DNA of 9,726 nt from Candidatus Kaiserbacteria bacterium. GTDB lineage: Bacteria; Patescibacteriota; Minisyncoccia; Phycocordibacterales; UBA12088. The notes beneath the pieces are model-generated. The model saw nothing but the letters and a program-made list of their open reading frames with translations. It was not told the DNA's origin and searched no databases. Both the position numbers and the translations under genes were made by a program. The stretch is from NCBI GenBank assembly GCA_003561715.1, contig PWVU01000077.1, forward strand, positions 1-9,726, written 5' to 3'. This document shows, piece by piece, positions 1 through 5,853 of this stretch. Within the stretch, counting starts at the first letter, position 1. Each line of letters opens with the position of its first letter.

Positions 1-1810
1 CTCTCTCTTCCACACTTGCATCGACCAGACCGATTTCGCGGGCGATCGCGTACGCAGTCGACTTATGATCCCCGGTAGCCATAATGACCCGAATACCGGC
101 GCCACGCGCTTTACGAATTGCCTCGGGCACTTCGGCTCGCACCGGATCCTTCATAGCAACCAAACCCGCAAGCGTGAGATCGTGCAGTAGTTCCTCTCGA
201 GGCGCATCGGCATGGTCGTGCACTGTGCCATAGGCAAGTGCGATCATGCGCATAGCATCACATGAGTGTTCCTCAACACGCTCAAATAATTTGGTGCGCT
301 CGCGGTCGCTCAATGACACAGCTTCCCCTTCATGCAGTATAGTCGAACAACGCGCAATCACCGCTTCCGGCGCACCGACCACATACCACTCTCGTCGCTC
401 ATCACCGGCTGCATCCGTAAATCGAACCAACGATGAGCGGAACTTCAGCTCCGTCTCAAAGGGTAACTCACCGATGCGCGCGGTTTGCCATGCATAGGAA
501 CCTTCACCTTGCTCTACTTTGTGCTTGAAGACTTCAAGCGCCGCTTCGGTCGGCTCACCAATGACCTCATAGCGATCTTCGCCTTTTTTGTACGTTACCT
601 GTGCATGCGCACCCCAGCCCGCTACATGGGCGATCTTTACAAGCGTGGGCACTTCGCGAGGATCTACCTCATACCCATCTTCTGAAAAAGAGCCTCGCGG
701 AGACCACCCGACACCCGATACGCGCACTTCTCGTCCACCGTCAAAGAGTACGCGCTCCACCATCATCACGTTTTGCGTTAGCGTGCCTGTTTTATCAGTA
801 ATGATGGTCGTCGTCACACCTAGTGTCTCAGCGGCCTGCAGTGTACGCACCAAGGCATGACGCTTCGACATGCGATAGGCACCCGCCGCGAGCACTATGG
901 AGAGTATTGCCGGCAGTCCTTCGGGTATACCGGAGACAAGTGCCGCAATGGTAAACAAGAAAATCTCATCAAACGCAATACCGTGAATAAAATACCCGAC
1001 AATGAACACCAATGATGCGGTAACCGTTGCAATGCCCGCCATTTGTATGGCGAGCACGCGCGCTTTCTGTTTGAAATGCGTCGCAGGATCTGCAATATCT
1101 CCAAGTCGCTCAGCAACCCGCCCCAGTGTTGTGCGATCACCGGTTGCCACCACAACTCCTTCGCCGGCACCGCGCGCCACCGTTGTGCCCATCCACACCA
1201 TATTTGCTCGGTCGGCGAGCACCGTTGCGGGAGCGACAGGACTCGTATGCTTTACCACCGCAACAGATTCACCGGTAAGCGCCGCTTCCGATGTTGCCAA
1301 CTCGGATGATGAAATGAGGCGCATATCCGCAGGAACATGCATACCCGCTTCCAAGCTGACGATGTCACCAGGCACCAATTGTTCTGCGGGAATTTCCATG
1401 AGCCGACCGTCTCGCACAACCGAAGCAGTGGCAACCAGTGCATGTTTGAGTGATTCGATCGCTTTTTGCGCTCGATATTCCTGCACGAATCCAATGCACG
1501 CATTTATGAATATCACCGCACCGATCACATACGCATCGATCACATGCTCAAACAAGTACGAGATGATCATCGCCATAAACAGTATGTAAATAAGCACACT
1601 GTTGAACTGCTTTACGAACAAGAGGAGTGGGTTGTTCTTTTCCTTACTGGTGAGCGTGTTGGGACCACACGCTTTCAAACGACGCTGTGCTTCATCGGCG
1701 CTGAGTCCGTCGCGCGTGGAGTGTACCAAGGTAACAACCTGCTCCGCACTTTTAGAGTGGAAGAGGTCTTTTGCGGGTTGCGCGTGTGGATCTCGCTTGG
1801 GTTCAGACAT
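1..1810 (-). CDS. P2-type cation-transporting ATPase (Ca2+-type), C-terminus cut by window edge
   Basis: ATP-driven inner-membrane cation pump; residues 1-603 are in the window. Seen in order: a cation-ATPase N-terminal region with GLSADEAQRRLKACGPNTL (about 35-53), helices M1-M2 (about 70-110), actuator motif TGES with E181, helices M3-M4 (about 255-306) with IPEGLP at 295-300, phosphorylation motif DKTGTLT at D339, nucleotide-domain GAPE at 479-482, and hinge motif MATGDH with D581. PEGLP with an acidic residue in M4 is typical of Ca2+/Mn2+ pumps of the SERCA/PMR1 group, but M5-M6, which would settle the ion, lie outside the window. Family members are usually around 850-950 residues, so about a third is missing. 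The usual KGAPE lysine is Val here. Start ATG 1810 is followed at once by the expected N-terminal domain; no Shine-Dalgarno is visible. Function class is certain, ion specificity is inferred. Confidence 0.95.
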   Translation of the reverse strand, partial: MSEPKRDPHAQPAKDLFHSKSAEQVVTLVHSTRDGLSADEAQRRLKACGPNTLTSKEKNNPLLLFVKQFNSVLIYILFMAMIISYLFEHVIDAYVIGAVIFINACIGFVQEYRAQKAIESLKHALVATASVVRDGRLMEIPAEQLVPGDIVSLEAGMHVPADMRLISSSELATSEAALTGESVAVVKHTSPVAPATVLADRANMVWMGTTVARGAGEGVVVATGDRTTLGRVAERLGDIADPATHFKQKARVLAIQMAGIATVTASLVFIVGYFIHGIAFDEIFLFTIAALVSGIPEGLPAILSIVLAAGAYRMSKRHALVRTLQAAETLGVTTTIITDKTGTLTQNVMMVERVLFDGGREVRVSGVGWSPRGSFSEDGYEVDPREVPTLVKIAHVAGWGAHAQVTYKKGEDRYEVIGEPTEAALEVFKHKVEQGEGSYAWQTARIGELPFETELKFRSSLVRFTDAAGDERREWYVVGAPEAVIARCSTILHEGEAVSLSDRERTKLFERVEEHSCDAMRMIALAYGTVHDHADAPREELLHDLTLAGLVAMKDPVRAEVPEAIRKARGAGIRVIMATGDHKSTAYAIAREIGLVDASVEER

Positions 1811-1813
1811 ACT

Positions 1814-1838
1814 AAAAAACAACGTGCGCAGTTGCGCA
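1814..1838 (-). promoter_or_regulatory. Small hairpin plus T6 tract just before the ATPase start
   Basis: On the minus strand, TGCGCAACTGCGCA (1838-1825) can fold as a 5-bp stem with an AACT loop. It is followed by CGTTG and six T (1819-1814), ending three bases before the ATPase ATG. It resembles a weak intrinsic terminator or attenuator placed in the 5' leader. A ten-codon reading frame, MKCATAHVVF, starts at 1844, runs through the hairpin and stops at TAG one base before the ATG. The short stem makes a terminator role uncertain. Confidence 0.35.
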
Positions 1839-1846
1839 TTTCATAA

Positions 1847-1852
1847 AGTATA
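1847..1852 (-). promoter_or_regulatory. -10-like element TATACT for the ATPase gene
   Basis: TATACT on the minus strand. A transcript starting about 7 nt downstream would begin near 1839 and give a leader of roughly 30 nt containing the hairpin/T-tract. No convincing -35 is visible at the usual distance. This is one of the few genes here whose -10 is not directly next to the annotated start. Confidence 0.5.
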
Positions 1853-1897
1853 ATCCAATAGTCTGTGTATCGGTAGCGAAGTTTTCTACAGATGCAA

Positions 1898-2449
1898 TTA
1901 TCCGACCGTGGGCTGTGTGTGTGTGCGATAATACAGCGTCATAATGACGATGAGAAATACAAATACCGTAAGTGCCATCATAGAGAAGGTCACATACCCA
2001 AACTCCTGTACGTACACTCGCGCGCACGATACACCACCGGCGGCTTCGGATGAGCACGGAATTATCTGCGCTCCGCCCATCTCGATATAGTAATGGTAGA
2101 GCGAGACCACGACACCCAGGCCCGAAAGCGCAATACCGTACAATGCCGCGCGTGCGTCATTGAGGTATATACCCATTCCGTAAATCACCACTTGCGGATA
2201 GGTAAAGATGCGTCCCCACCAACACAAACTGCATGGCGCATAGCCCACCACTTCTGAATAAAACAACGACATGAACATGGCGAAGAACGCGGTTGCAAAT
2301 GCCACATGGAGTCCCCAGCGGGCAATGCATTGCGAAAGTACTGCCCACTTATATACAACGTGATTAAGCACGGTCAGTAGAATCACCCCCTGCAGAGCTA
2401 TAGTGCCAAGCGCGACCAAGGTATTCAATTCTGAGATATATGGAAACAT
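1898..2449 (-). CDS. dsbB: DsbB/BdbC-type disulfide bond formation protein
   Basis: Integral membrane thiol oxidase that passes electrons from a DsbA-like partner to quinone, so that proteins outside the membrane can form disulfides. The 183-residue protein has a hydrophobic segment near 8-30, then the four-helix core. The signature PCSLCWWGR places the first redox pair at C73/C76, and the extracytoplasmic loop carries the second pair at C132 and C142 (PCSSEAAGGVSC), followed by YVTFSMMAL, as in the BdbC/DsbB family. Length is normal. A further Cys, C41, lies outside the pairs. No DsbA-like thioredoxin gene is next to it; the partner must be elsewhere. The start ATG 2449 is supported by a TATAGT element ending 6 nt upstream. 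It follows tspO by 33 nt on the same strand but appears to have its own promoter. Confidence 0.93.
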   Translation of the reverse strand: MFPYISELNTLVALGTIALQGVILLTVLNHVVYKWAVLSQCIARWGLHVAFATAFFAMFMSLFYSEVVGYAPCSLCWWGRIFTYPQVVIYGMGIYLNDARAALYGIALSGLGVVVSLYHYYIEMGGAQIIPCSSEAAGGVSCARVYVQEFGYVTFSMMALTVFVFLIVIMTLYYRTHTQPTVG

Positions 2450-2455
2450 AGCACT

Positions 2456-2461
2456 ACTATA
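2456..2461 (-). promoter_or_regulatory. -10-like element TATAGT for dsbB
   Basis: TATAGT on the minus strand with 6 nt between it and the dsbB ATG, in the 33-nt gap after tspO. Transcription would begin at or next to the A of the start codon, predicting a leaderless mRNA. No Shine-Dalgarno sequence competes with this reading. Confidence 0.55.
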
Positions 2462-2482
2462 ACTAGACCAATATGCACGGTC

Positions 2483-2887
2483 TTACCAATTCATCACCAT
2501 TATAGTAACCTGCAAAACGGTTGCAAACGAGACCCACAAAAGATACGGAATATTCACCAACACGACCCAACGCGCATAACGCCATATGGCGACTTGTGCC
2601 CAGATCAACGTACCCAAAACCAATACAATAACGAGTGTTGCCAGTTCCAGATTTTCAAGACCGAATTGAACCGGGCTGAAGAGTAGATTGAACAGCAGAT
2701 TGAGTACAAATGGCACCAGCACCTGTACCGGGAGACTGCCGCGTAGATACTGCACGAGTACATACCCGAATGAAACCGCAATGATCACATACAACACCGC
2801 CCACACCGGACCAAATAGCCACGCTTCCGGCGCCCAAAGCGGCTTGGAAAGCTCCGCGTACCACGCATATGCCTCACGTTGCATCAT
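2483..2887 (-). CDS. tspO: TspO/MBR family protein, short form lacking the first helix
   Basis: Membrane protein of the translocator/benzodiazepine-receptor family, which binds porphyrins, and in eukaryotes cholesterol; bacterial roles are tied to oxygen, light or stress responses. Recognised from WY at 9-10, KPLWAP at 15-20, FGPVWAVLY at 25-33, the NLLFNLLFSP segment near 63-72 and the closing IPYLLWVSFA at 113-122. Four hydrophobic helices are visible (about 23-46, 52-77, 80-102, 108-132). Family proteins usually have five helices and about 155-170 residues. Here the protein starts directly at the loop before helix 2, and no ATG, GTG or TTG exists upstream in frame before a TGA, so helix 1 is really absent from this reading frame. 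A TATACT element 7 nt before ATG 2887 supports the short start. Confidence 0.92.
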   Translation of the reverse strand: MMQREAYAWYAELSKPLWAPEAWLFGPVWAVLYVIIAVSFGYVLVQYLRGSLPVQVLVPFVLNLLFNLLFSPVQFGLENLELATLVIVLVLGTLIWAQVAIWRYARWVVLVNIPYLLWVSFATVLQVTIMVMNW

Positions 2888-2894
2888 AGTGAGC

Positions 2895-2903
2895 AGTATA
2901 GCA
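2895..2903 (-). promoter_or_regulatory. Extended -10 element TGC-TATACT for tspO
   Basis: TATACT (2900-2895, minus strand) is preceded by TGC, giving the extended -10 form, and ends 7 nt before the tspO ATG. It lies in the 20-nt gap after the preceding gene and predicts a leaderless transcript. Confidence 0.6.
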
Positions 2904-2907
2904 TGCG

Positions 2908-3258
2908 CTACGCACGCGAGACATAGATCGACAGAGCCACAAGATCATTTTCGGCCCAAATGATACCGCGATCGGTGATGTAAAAGAATGCCTCGTCAAT
3001 TTCAAAGCGCATCAAACGCACGCCCAATTCGTTGGTAATGGGAAACTGGCGAAACAGCTTCCCGGTCTCGGTTGCACCATAGAATACCCCGAGATGGTCG
3101 CGATAGAACCACGCCGGAGCGTCGTGTCTGCTCGTGGAAAAGGTATCATTTGTATACACATCGGGAATATATGCCTGGGCATATGAGGTTGCGCAAAGCA
3201 TGATGCCGGCGATGAGTCCGAGTAGTACAGCGCGAAATGAGTTCATAGCAATAGTCAT
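2908..3258 (-). CDS. Small secreted protein, function unknown
   Basis: A 116-residue protein I do not recognise. Residues 1-29 form a clear Sec signal peptide: short polar N-region, hydrophobic core AVLLGLIAGIMLCA, and cleavage site AQA before Tyr30; there is no lipobox. The mature part of about 87 residues is acidic and rich in aromatic residues (APAWFYRDHLGVFYG, EIDEAFFYITDRGIIW), has no Cys and no membrane segment, and resembles a small compact beta-rich domain, though that is only an impression. ATG 3258 or ATG 3246 would both give a workable signal peptide; 3258 is kept because it overlaps the stop of the upstream leader frame (ATGA). The promoter and 5' hairpin upstream suggest it is individually regulated. 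The tspO gene follows after 20 nt. Confidence 0.75.
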   Translation of the reverse strand: MTIAMNSFRAVLLGLIAGIMLCATSYAQAYIPDVYTNDTFSTSRHDAPAWFYRDHLGVFYGATETGKLFRQFPITNELGVRLMRFEIDEAFFYITDRGIIWAENDLVALSIYVSRA

Positions 3259-3299
3259 ACGAGCGAAATAAAAAAGACCCTACACGGGTCTGTGAGCAT
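3255..3299 (-). other. Possible 14-codon leader ORF ahead of the secreted protein gene
   Basis: Reading frame MLTDPCRVFFISLV starts at ATG 3299, passes through the hairpin and T-tract, and stops at TGA (3257-3255), which overlaps the ATG at 3258 as ATGA. TATAGT (3312-3307) ends 7 nt before its ATG, the same spacing seen before the real genes here. It could be translated from a leaderless RNA and couple to the downstream gene. It is too short to be certain, and the competing TATAAG promoter would start RNA downstream of this ATG. Confidence 0.25.
3270..3291 (-). terminator. Hairpin plus U-tract (terminator- or attenuator-like)
   Basis: On the minus strand AGACCC (3291-3286), loop GTGTA, GGGTCT (3280-3275), then a continuing run of T to 3271. 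This is a 6-bp stem followed directly by a U-tract, the form of a small intrinsic terminator, and only in the minus direction. It sits 12 nt before ATG 3258 and downstream of the promoter at 3300-3328, so it is inside the leader of the gene it precedes. It could also stop read-through from the minus-strand genes at 3395-4900. Confidence 0.5.
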
Positions 3300-3328
3300 C
3301 TTATACACTATAATTGGAATTATGTCAA
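3300..3328 (-). promoter_or_regulatory. Sigma70-type promoter TTGACA-N17-TATAAG
   Basis: The minus strand has a perfect -35 TTGACA (3328-3323), exactly 17 nt, then TATAAG (3305-3300). RNA would start near 3293, right at the foot of the hairpin. A second -10-like hexamer, TATAGT (3312-3307), overlaps the spacer and could serve an alternative start at ATG 3299. This is the only clear -35/-10 pair in the window. The plus strand also reads TATAAT here (3310-3315) but leads to no convincing gene. Confidence 0.6.
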
Positions 3329-3394
3329 TACCACATTGATGCGACCGTCTTTTTAGGTACGACATACAAAAGCTTCCCCAGCCTACAAGACGCA

Positions 3395-3496
3395 CTACCT
3401 CCCTTTCTTTTCGCGTTTGACTTGCCGTTTTTCCTTGACGCTCATTTTTGGGGCTTTTTTTGTTTCTTTGCGCTCTCGATGATCTCCTTTTGCCAT
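3395..3496 (-). CDS. 33-residue Lys/Arg-rich small protein
   Basis: Short frame on the minus strand beginning MAKGDHRERKETKK, continuing with a middle APKMSVKEKR and ending EKKGR before TAG. About half of all residues are Lys or Arg, so the protein should bind nucleic acid (RNA, ribosome or DNA) or an acidic protein; that role is inference from charge. From memory, similar tiny MAKGDHRERKETKK-type proteins occur across Patescibacteria; I cannot run a search to confirm. It is distinct from ribosomal protein bTHX (MGKGDKKSRRGK type), which it superficially resembles at the N-terminus. The opposite strand holds a Phe-rich open frame that is simply the mirror of this Lys-rich gene. The start ATG 3496 is the first possible one; promoter candidates lie at 3504-3509 and 3524-3529. 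Confidence 0.72.
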   Translation of the reverse strand: MAKGDHRERKETKKAPKMSVKEKRQVKREKKGR

Positions 3497-3503
3497 GATG
3501 AAA

Positions 3504-3529
3504 GGTATACTGGTAATATTCCTAGTATA
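3504..3529 (-). promoter_or_regulatory. Promoter candidates for the 33-residue protein gene
   Basis: Two -10-like hexamers on the minus strand: TATACT (3529-3524), which would give a leader of about 20 nt, and the weaker TATACC (3509-3504), which ends 7 nt before the ATG like the other genes here. Which is used cannot be told from sequence. Confidence 0.35.
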
Positions 3530-3579
3530 GCACTCTTCGTATATCCGAATCCAATCCACATAACAGGTAAACGCGATTC

Positions 3580-3708
3580 CTACAGCGTCGGTTGACCCAG
3601 AAGCCCTGCTTCTTCATCATTTTGCATCGCGATCATTTCGGCGACGATATACGCAATACCGATCAACAGTATTCCCCCGATCGCAATGTAAATGATATAT
3701 TCGCGCAT
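3580..3708 (-). CDS. 42-residue single-span membrane protein
   Basis: Minus-strand frame starting MREYIIYIAIGGILLIGIAY and ending GLLGQPTL before TAG. Residues about 4-26 form one transmembrane helix; the C-terminal 16 residues hold an acidic patch (NDEEAG). I do not recognise a family. It is supported as a gene by its coherent helix, a TAGAGT element 8 nt before the ATG with an upstream TG (extended -10), and its fit in the gap between the glycosidase gene and the 33-residue protein gene. It may be a small accessory or regulatory membrane peptide; no function can be assigned. Confidence is limited by its size. Confidence 0.55.
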   Translation of the reverse strand: MREYIIYIAIGGILLIGIAYIVAEMIAMQNDEEAGLLGQPTL

Positions 3709-3716
3709 ATATGATC

Positions 3717-3725
3717 ACTCTATCA
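3717..3725 (-). promoter_or_regulatory. Extended -10 candidate TGA-TAGAGT for the 42-residue gene
   Basis: TAGAGT (3722-3717, minus strand) preceded by TGA, ending 8 nt before ATG 3708. It matches TATAAT at four of six positions, including the key A2 and T6, so it is weaker than its neighbours. Confidence 0.35.
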
Positions 3726-3745
3726 CAATGAGTTGATGATCTGTA

Positions 3746-4900
3746 CTATTTTTCGAGCAACGCATTCTCTTCGCAGATCTCTTTATACACCAACGCCGAC
3801 GGACGCACGGTGCGCTCAAGCGTATCGAAATCAACCGCTACAAGTCCGACGCGTATGCTGTATCCGTTTGCCCACTCATACCTATCGAGTAACGATGCAT
3901 ACATAAAGCCGCGTACGTCAACACCTTCTGTAATGGCGCGATGCACTGCACTCACCGATGTTTGTATATATGCACCACGAAAGGCATCTGCTTGATCCGC
4001 ACATCCCGCCTCGGTCACCATAATCGGTTTGTCATACCGCGTCACCTGCATAAGCGCATCGTAGAGACGCTCGGGATGTATCCCCCCTCCTACATCCGAC
4101 ACTTTTTTCGTTTGCGGGATACCAAGCGGAATGTAGGTATAGTAATTCACCCCGATAGTATCGGTCGTATCCTGTACGGCGCGAAGAAAGCGGTGGTTCC
4201 AGTTCCAATTCAGTATGTGTGCTTGTATGCGTCTCAGCATGGTCGCGCCATCGAATACGAGGATCTGCATTGCAAGTCCAACAACAAATCCGTTATGTAC
4301 GTTCTTGATAGCGCGATACGCGGCACGATGAGAACGCGTAAGAGCTCGCTCCACGCGCATGCACTTGAGGAATGATCGTTCAAATGGTGGCCACTGCCCT
4401 TCGCGATAGCTCTGCGTAGCATACATGGTCGGTTCGTGCATGGTATAGAAGTGCGTACAGAGATCACCCAGCTTGTCGACCATATACGCGCAATAGCGTG
4501 CGAACATATCGGGCGCATCAGGGCTCAAAAATCCACCCGACTCGGAAAACCAAAGCGGAAGCGTGACGTGCCACAACGTGATCATCGGCTCAATGTTGCG
4601 TTTGCGCAGAGCGCGCAATACACTTCGGTAATGCTCAATTGCTTCCTCATCAAACTCCCCTTCTTTCGGCTCGACACGCGCCCACTCGATAGAAAAGCGA
4701 TGTGCATTGTGCCCAAGCGAATGCGCGATCGTAACATCCTCCTCAAAGCGATGGTAATGATCGCAGGCACGCCCCGTCGGCGGCACCCTTCCTTCTCCCG
4801 CAGCGTGCGCCCAGTCGGTATGTTCGATACCGCCTTCAACCTGATAGCTTGAGGTTGACGCCCCCCACAGAAAGTGATCTGGAAATTCATAGCGTAGCAT
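3746..4900 (-). CDS. Glycoside hydrolase family 1 beta-glycosidase with altered active-site motifs
   Basis: GH1 enzymes are (beta/alpha)8 barrels that cleave beta-glucosides or galactosides with two catalytic glutamates. Seen: the N-terminal FPDHFLWGASTSSYQVEGG (6-24), the RFSIEWARVEP strand (68-78), TLWHVTLPLWF (108-118), acid/base E156 in MHEP, GVNYYTY (250-256), nucleophile E297 in VTEAG, and the closing LLDRYEWANGY (337-347) followed by GLVAVDF. It has 384 residues against about 440-480 usually, so several loops are short. Both catalytic Glu are present, but the near-invariant Asn of NEP is His155 and the Asn of ENG is Ala298. No signal peptide, so it is probably cytoplasmic. Start ATG 4900 has TATACT 6 nt upstream. 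Family assignment is firm; substrate unknown. Confidence 0.95.
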   Translation of the reverse strand: MLRYEFPDHFLWGASTSSYQVEGGIEHTDWAHAAGEGRVPPTGRACDHYHRFEEDVTIAHSLGHNAHRFSIEWARVEPKEGEFDEEAIEHYRSVLRALRKRNIEPMITLWHVTLPLWFSESGGFLSPDAPDMFARYCAYMVDKLGDLCTHFYTMHEPTMYATQSYREGQWPPFERSFLKCMRVERALTRSHRAAYRAIKNVHNGFVVGLAMQILVFDGATMLRRIQAHILNWNWNHRFLRAVQDTTDTIGVNYYTYIPLGIPQTKKVSDVGGGIHPERLYDALMQVTRYDKPIMVTEAGCADQADAFRGAYIQTSVSAVHRAITEGVDVRGFMYASLLDRYEWANGYSIRVGLVAVDFDTLERTVRPSALVYKEICEENALLEK

Positions 4901-4906
4901 GACATC

Positions 4907-4915
4907 AGTATACCA
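4907..4915 (-). promoter_or_regulatory. Extended -10 element TGG-TATACT for the glycosidase gene
   Basis: TATACT (4912-4907, minus strand) with TGG directly upstream, 6 nt before ATG 4900. It predicts RNA starting at or beside the start codon. No -35 match is seen. It faces away from the plus-strand hydrolase promoter in the same 107-nt divergent gap. Confidence 0.65.
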
Positions 4916-4994
4916 GAGCTCTACGGTACTTCATTGCGATACTGCATGCGGAGTTGAAACATGTGAACCCCTTTTTTCTTATCTTCATCCACGA

Positions 4995-5000
4995 TACAGT
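4995..5000 (+). promoter_or_regulatory. -10-like element TACAGT for the alpha/beta hydrolase gene
   Basis: TACAGT ends 7 nt before ATG 5008 and supports that start over the in-frame TTG at 4954. Another candidate, GATACT at 4938-4943, is farther upstream and would give a leader of about 60 nt. Confidence 0.45.
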
Positions 5001-5007
5001 ACTAGGC

Positions 5008-5817
5008 ATGAGTACATTCTCATTCTTCAAACGCCGGGATATCTACATCGTCCCCGCAGTGTATATTGCTTTTGGTGCGATCCTGTACGCGTTTCAAGAT
5101 TCGCTTATCTACCTACCCGATGGTCGCCCGCACGGTGAGTGCCCCGCACTTCCCGATGCAACCGTATTAACCGAGCCTATTCGCGGCTACCATGTCGAAG
5201 CTAATAATCCGCGCCTCGCTATCCACTATCACGGCAATGCAGGCAACGCCTGCGACCGCGCGATCTACGTGCCCACCCTTACGCAAGCGGGCTACGACGT
5301 ACTGTTGGTTGAATACCCCGGATTCGCAGGCGATACGGAACGCGCAACAACCGGGAACCTTCTTGCCTATACGCACACGGTTGTAGAGTTTGTTACCGGG
5401 CTTCCCTACGAGCAAGTGGTGTATATCGGTGAAAGCATTGGGGGCGGATTTGCCAGCTACCACGCGACCCTCGAAGCACCAGAGGCGATGCTTCTTATCA
5501 CCCCATTTGATCGTCTCTCACGCCGCGCACAAGCCGCCATATGGCTCTATCCGGCAAGCCTCCTTCTGCGTGACGATCTCTTACTCGATCAATGGGCGCC
5601 CTCATCTCCCCGCACACTGGTGATCACCGCTGAGCGCGATGAGGTAATACCCTGGCGTCACACCAGACGACTTCTTGATGTACTTCCCAAAGAAACAACC
5701 ACGCATGTACAGATTCCCCATACCACCCACAACACACTCTATGGCGCCGAGGAATTTTACCGCACCATATATGAGTTTCTCATCGAGGTTTCCAGGCAAT
5801 CAACCAGCGAAGACTAA
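5008..5817 (+). CDS. Membrane-anchored alpha/beta hydrolase (serine hydrolase, COG1073-like)
   Basis: A 269-residue serine hydrolase. After a short basic stretch (FKRRD), residues about 12-30 form a hydrophobic helix, so the enzyme is probably anchored with its domain outside the cytoplasm. The fold markers are HYHGNAGNA (oxyanion loop, about 73-81), VEYPGFAGD (101-109), nucleophile elbow GESIGGG with S143, the acid D211 in ITAERDEVIPW, and H241 in PHTTHNTL, a complete Ser-Asp-His triad. The pattern is that of the BEM46/YfhR group, whose substrates are mostly unknown (esterase or thioesterase activity is likely). ATG 5008 is chosen over TTG 4954, which would add 18 residues before the anchor. 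It is the only plus-strand gene, divergent from the glycosidase and convergent with the pseudouridine synthase gene. Confidence 0.88.
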   Translation: MSTFSFFKRRDIYIVPAVYIAFGAILYAFQDSLIYLPDGRPHGECPALPDATVLTEPIRGYHVEANNPRLAIHYHGNAGNACDRAIYVPTLTQAGYDVLLVEYPGFAGDTERATTGNLLAYTHTVVEFVTGLPYEQVVYIGESIGGGFASYHATLEAPEAMLLITPFDRLSRRAQAAIWLYPASLLLRDDLLLDQWAPSSPRTLVITAERDEVIPWRHTRRLLDVLPKETTTHVQIPHTTHNTLYGAEEFYRTIYEFLIEVSRQSTSED

Positions 5818-5853
5818 GACAGCGGTACGACATAAACCTCTGACAGCAAGTCT

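Noticed and set aside
1002..1589. 195-codon plus-strand open frame
   Set aside because: Lies opposite the cation ATPase, whose motifs are intact; the peptide is Ala/Ser/Thr-rich with no domain and is a mirror of the real gene.
3314..3595. 93-codon plus-strand frame, Phe-rich, with TATAAT just upstream
   Set aside because: Begins at TTG, and its Phe-rich part is the antisense of the Lys-rich 33-residue gene; no family features.
3941..4375. 144-codon plus-strand frame and neighbouring plus-strand frames up to 4852
   Set aside because: Antisense of the GH1 gene, which is continuous and has all its family motifs.
4954..5007. TTG start giving an 18-residue longer alpha/beta hydrolase
   Set aside because: The added residues contain no motif; ATG 5008 precedes the natural membrane anchor and has a -10 element at the usual spacing.
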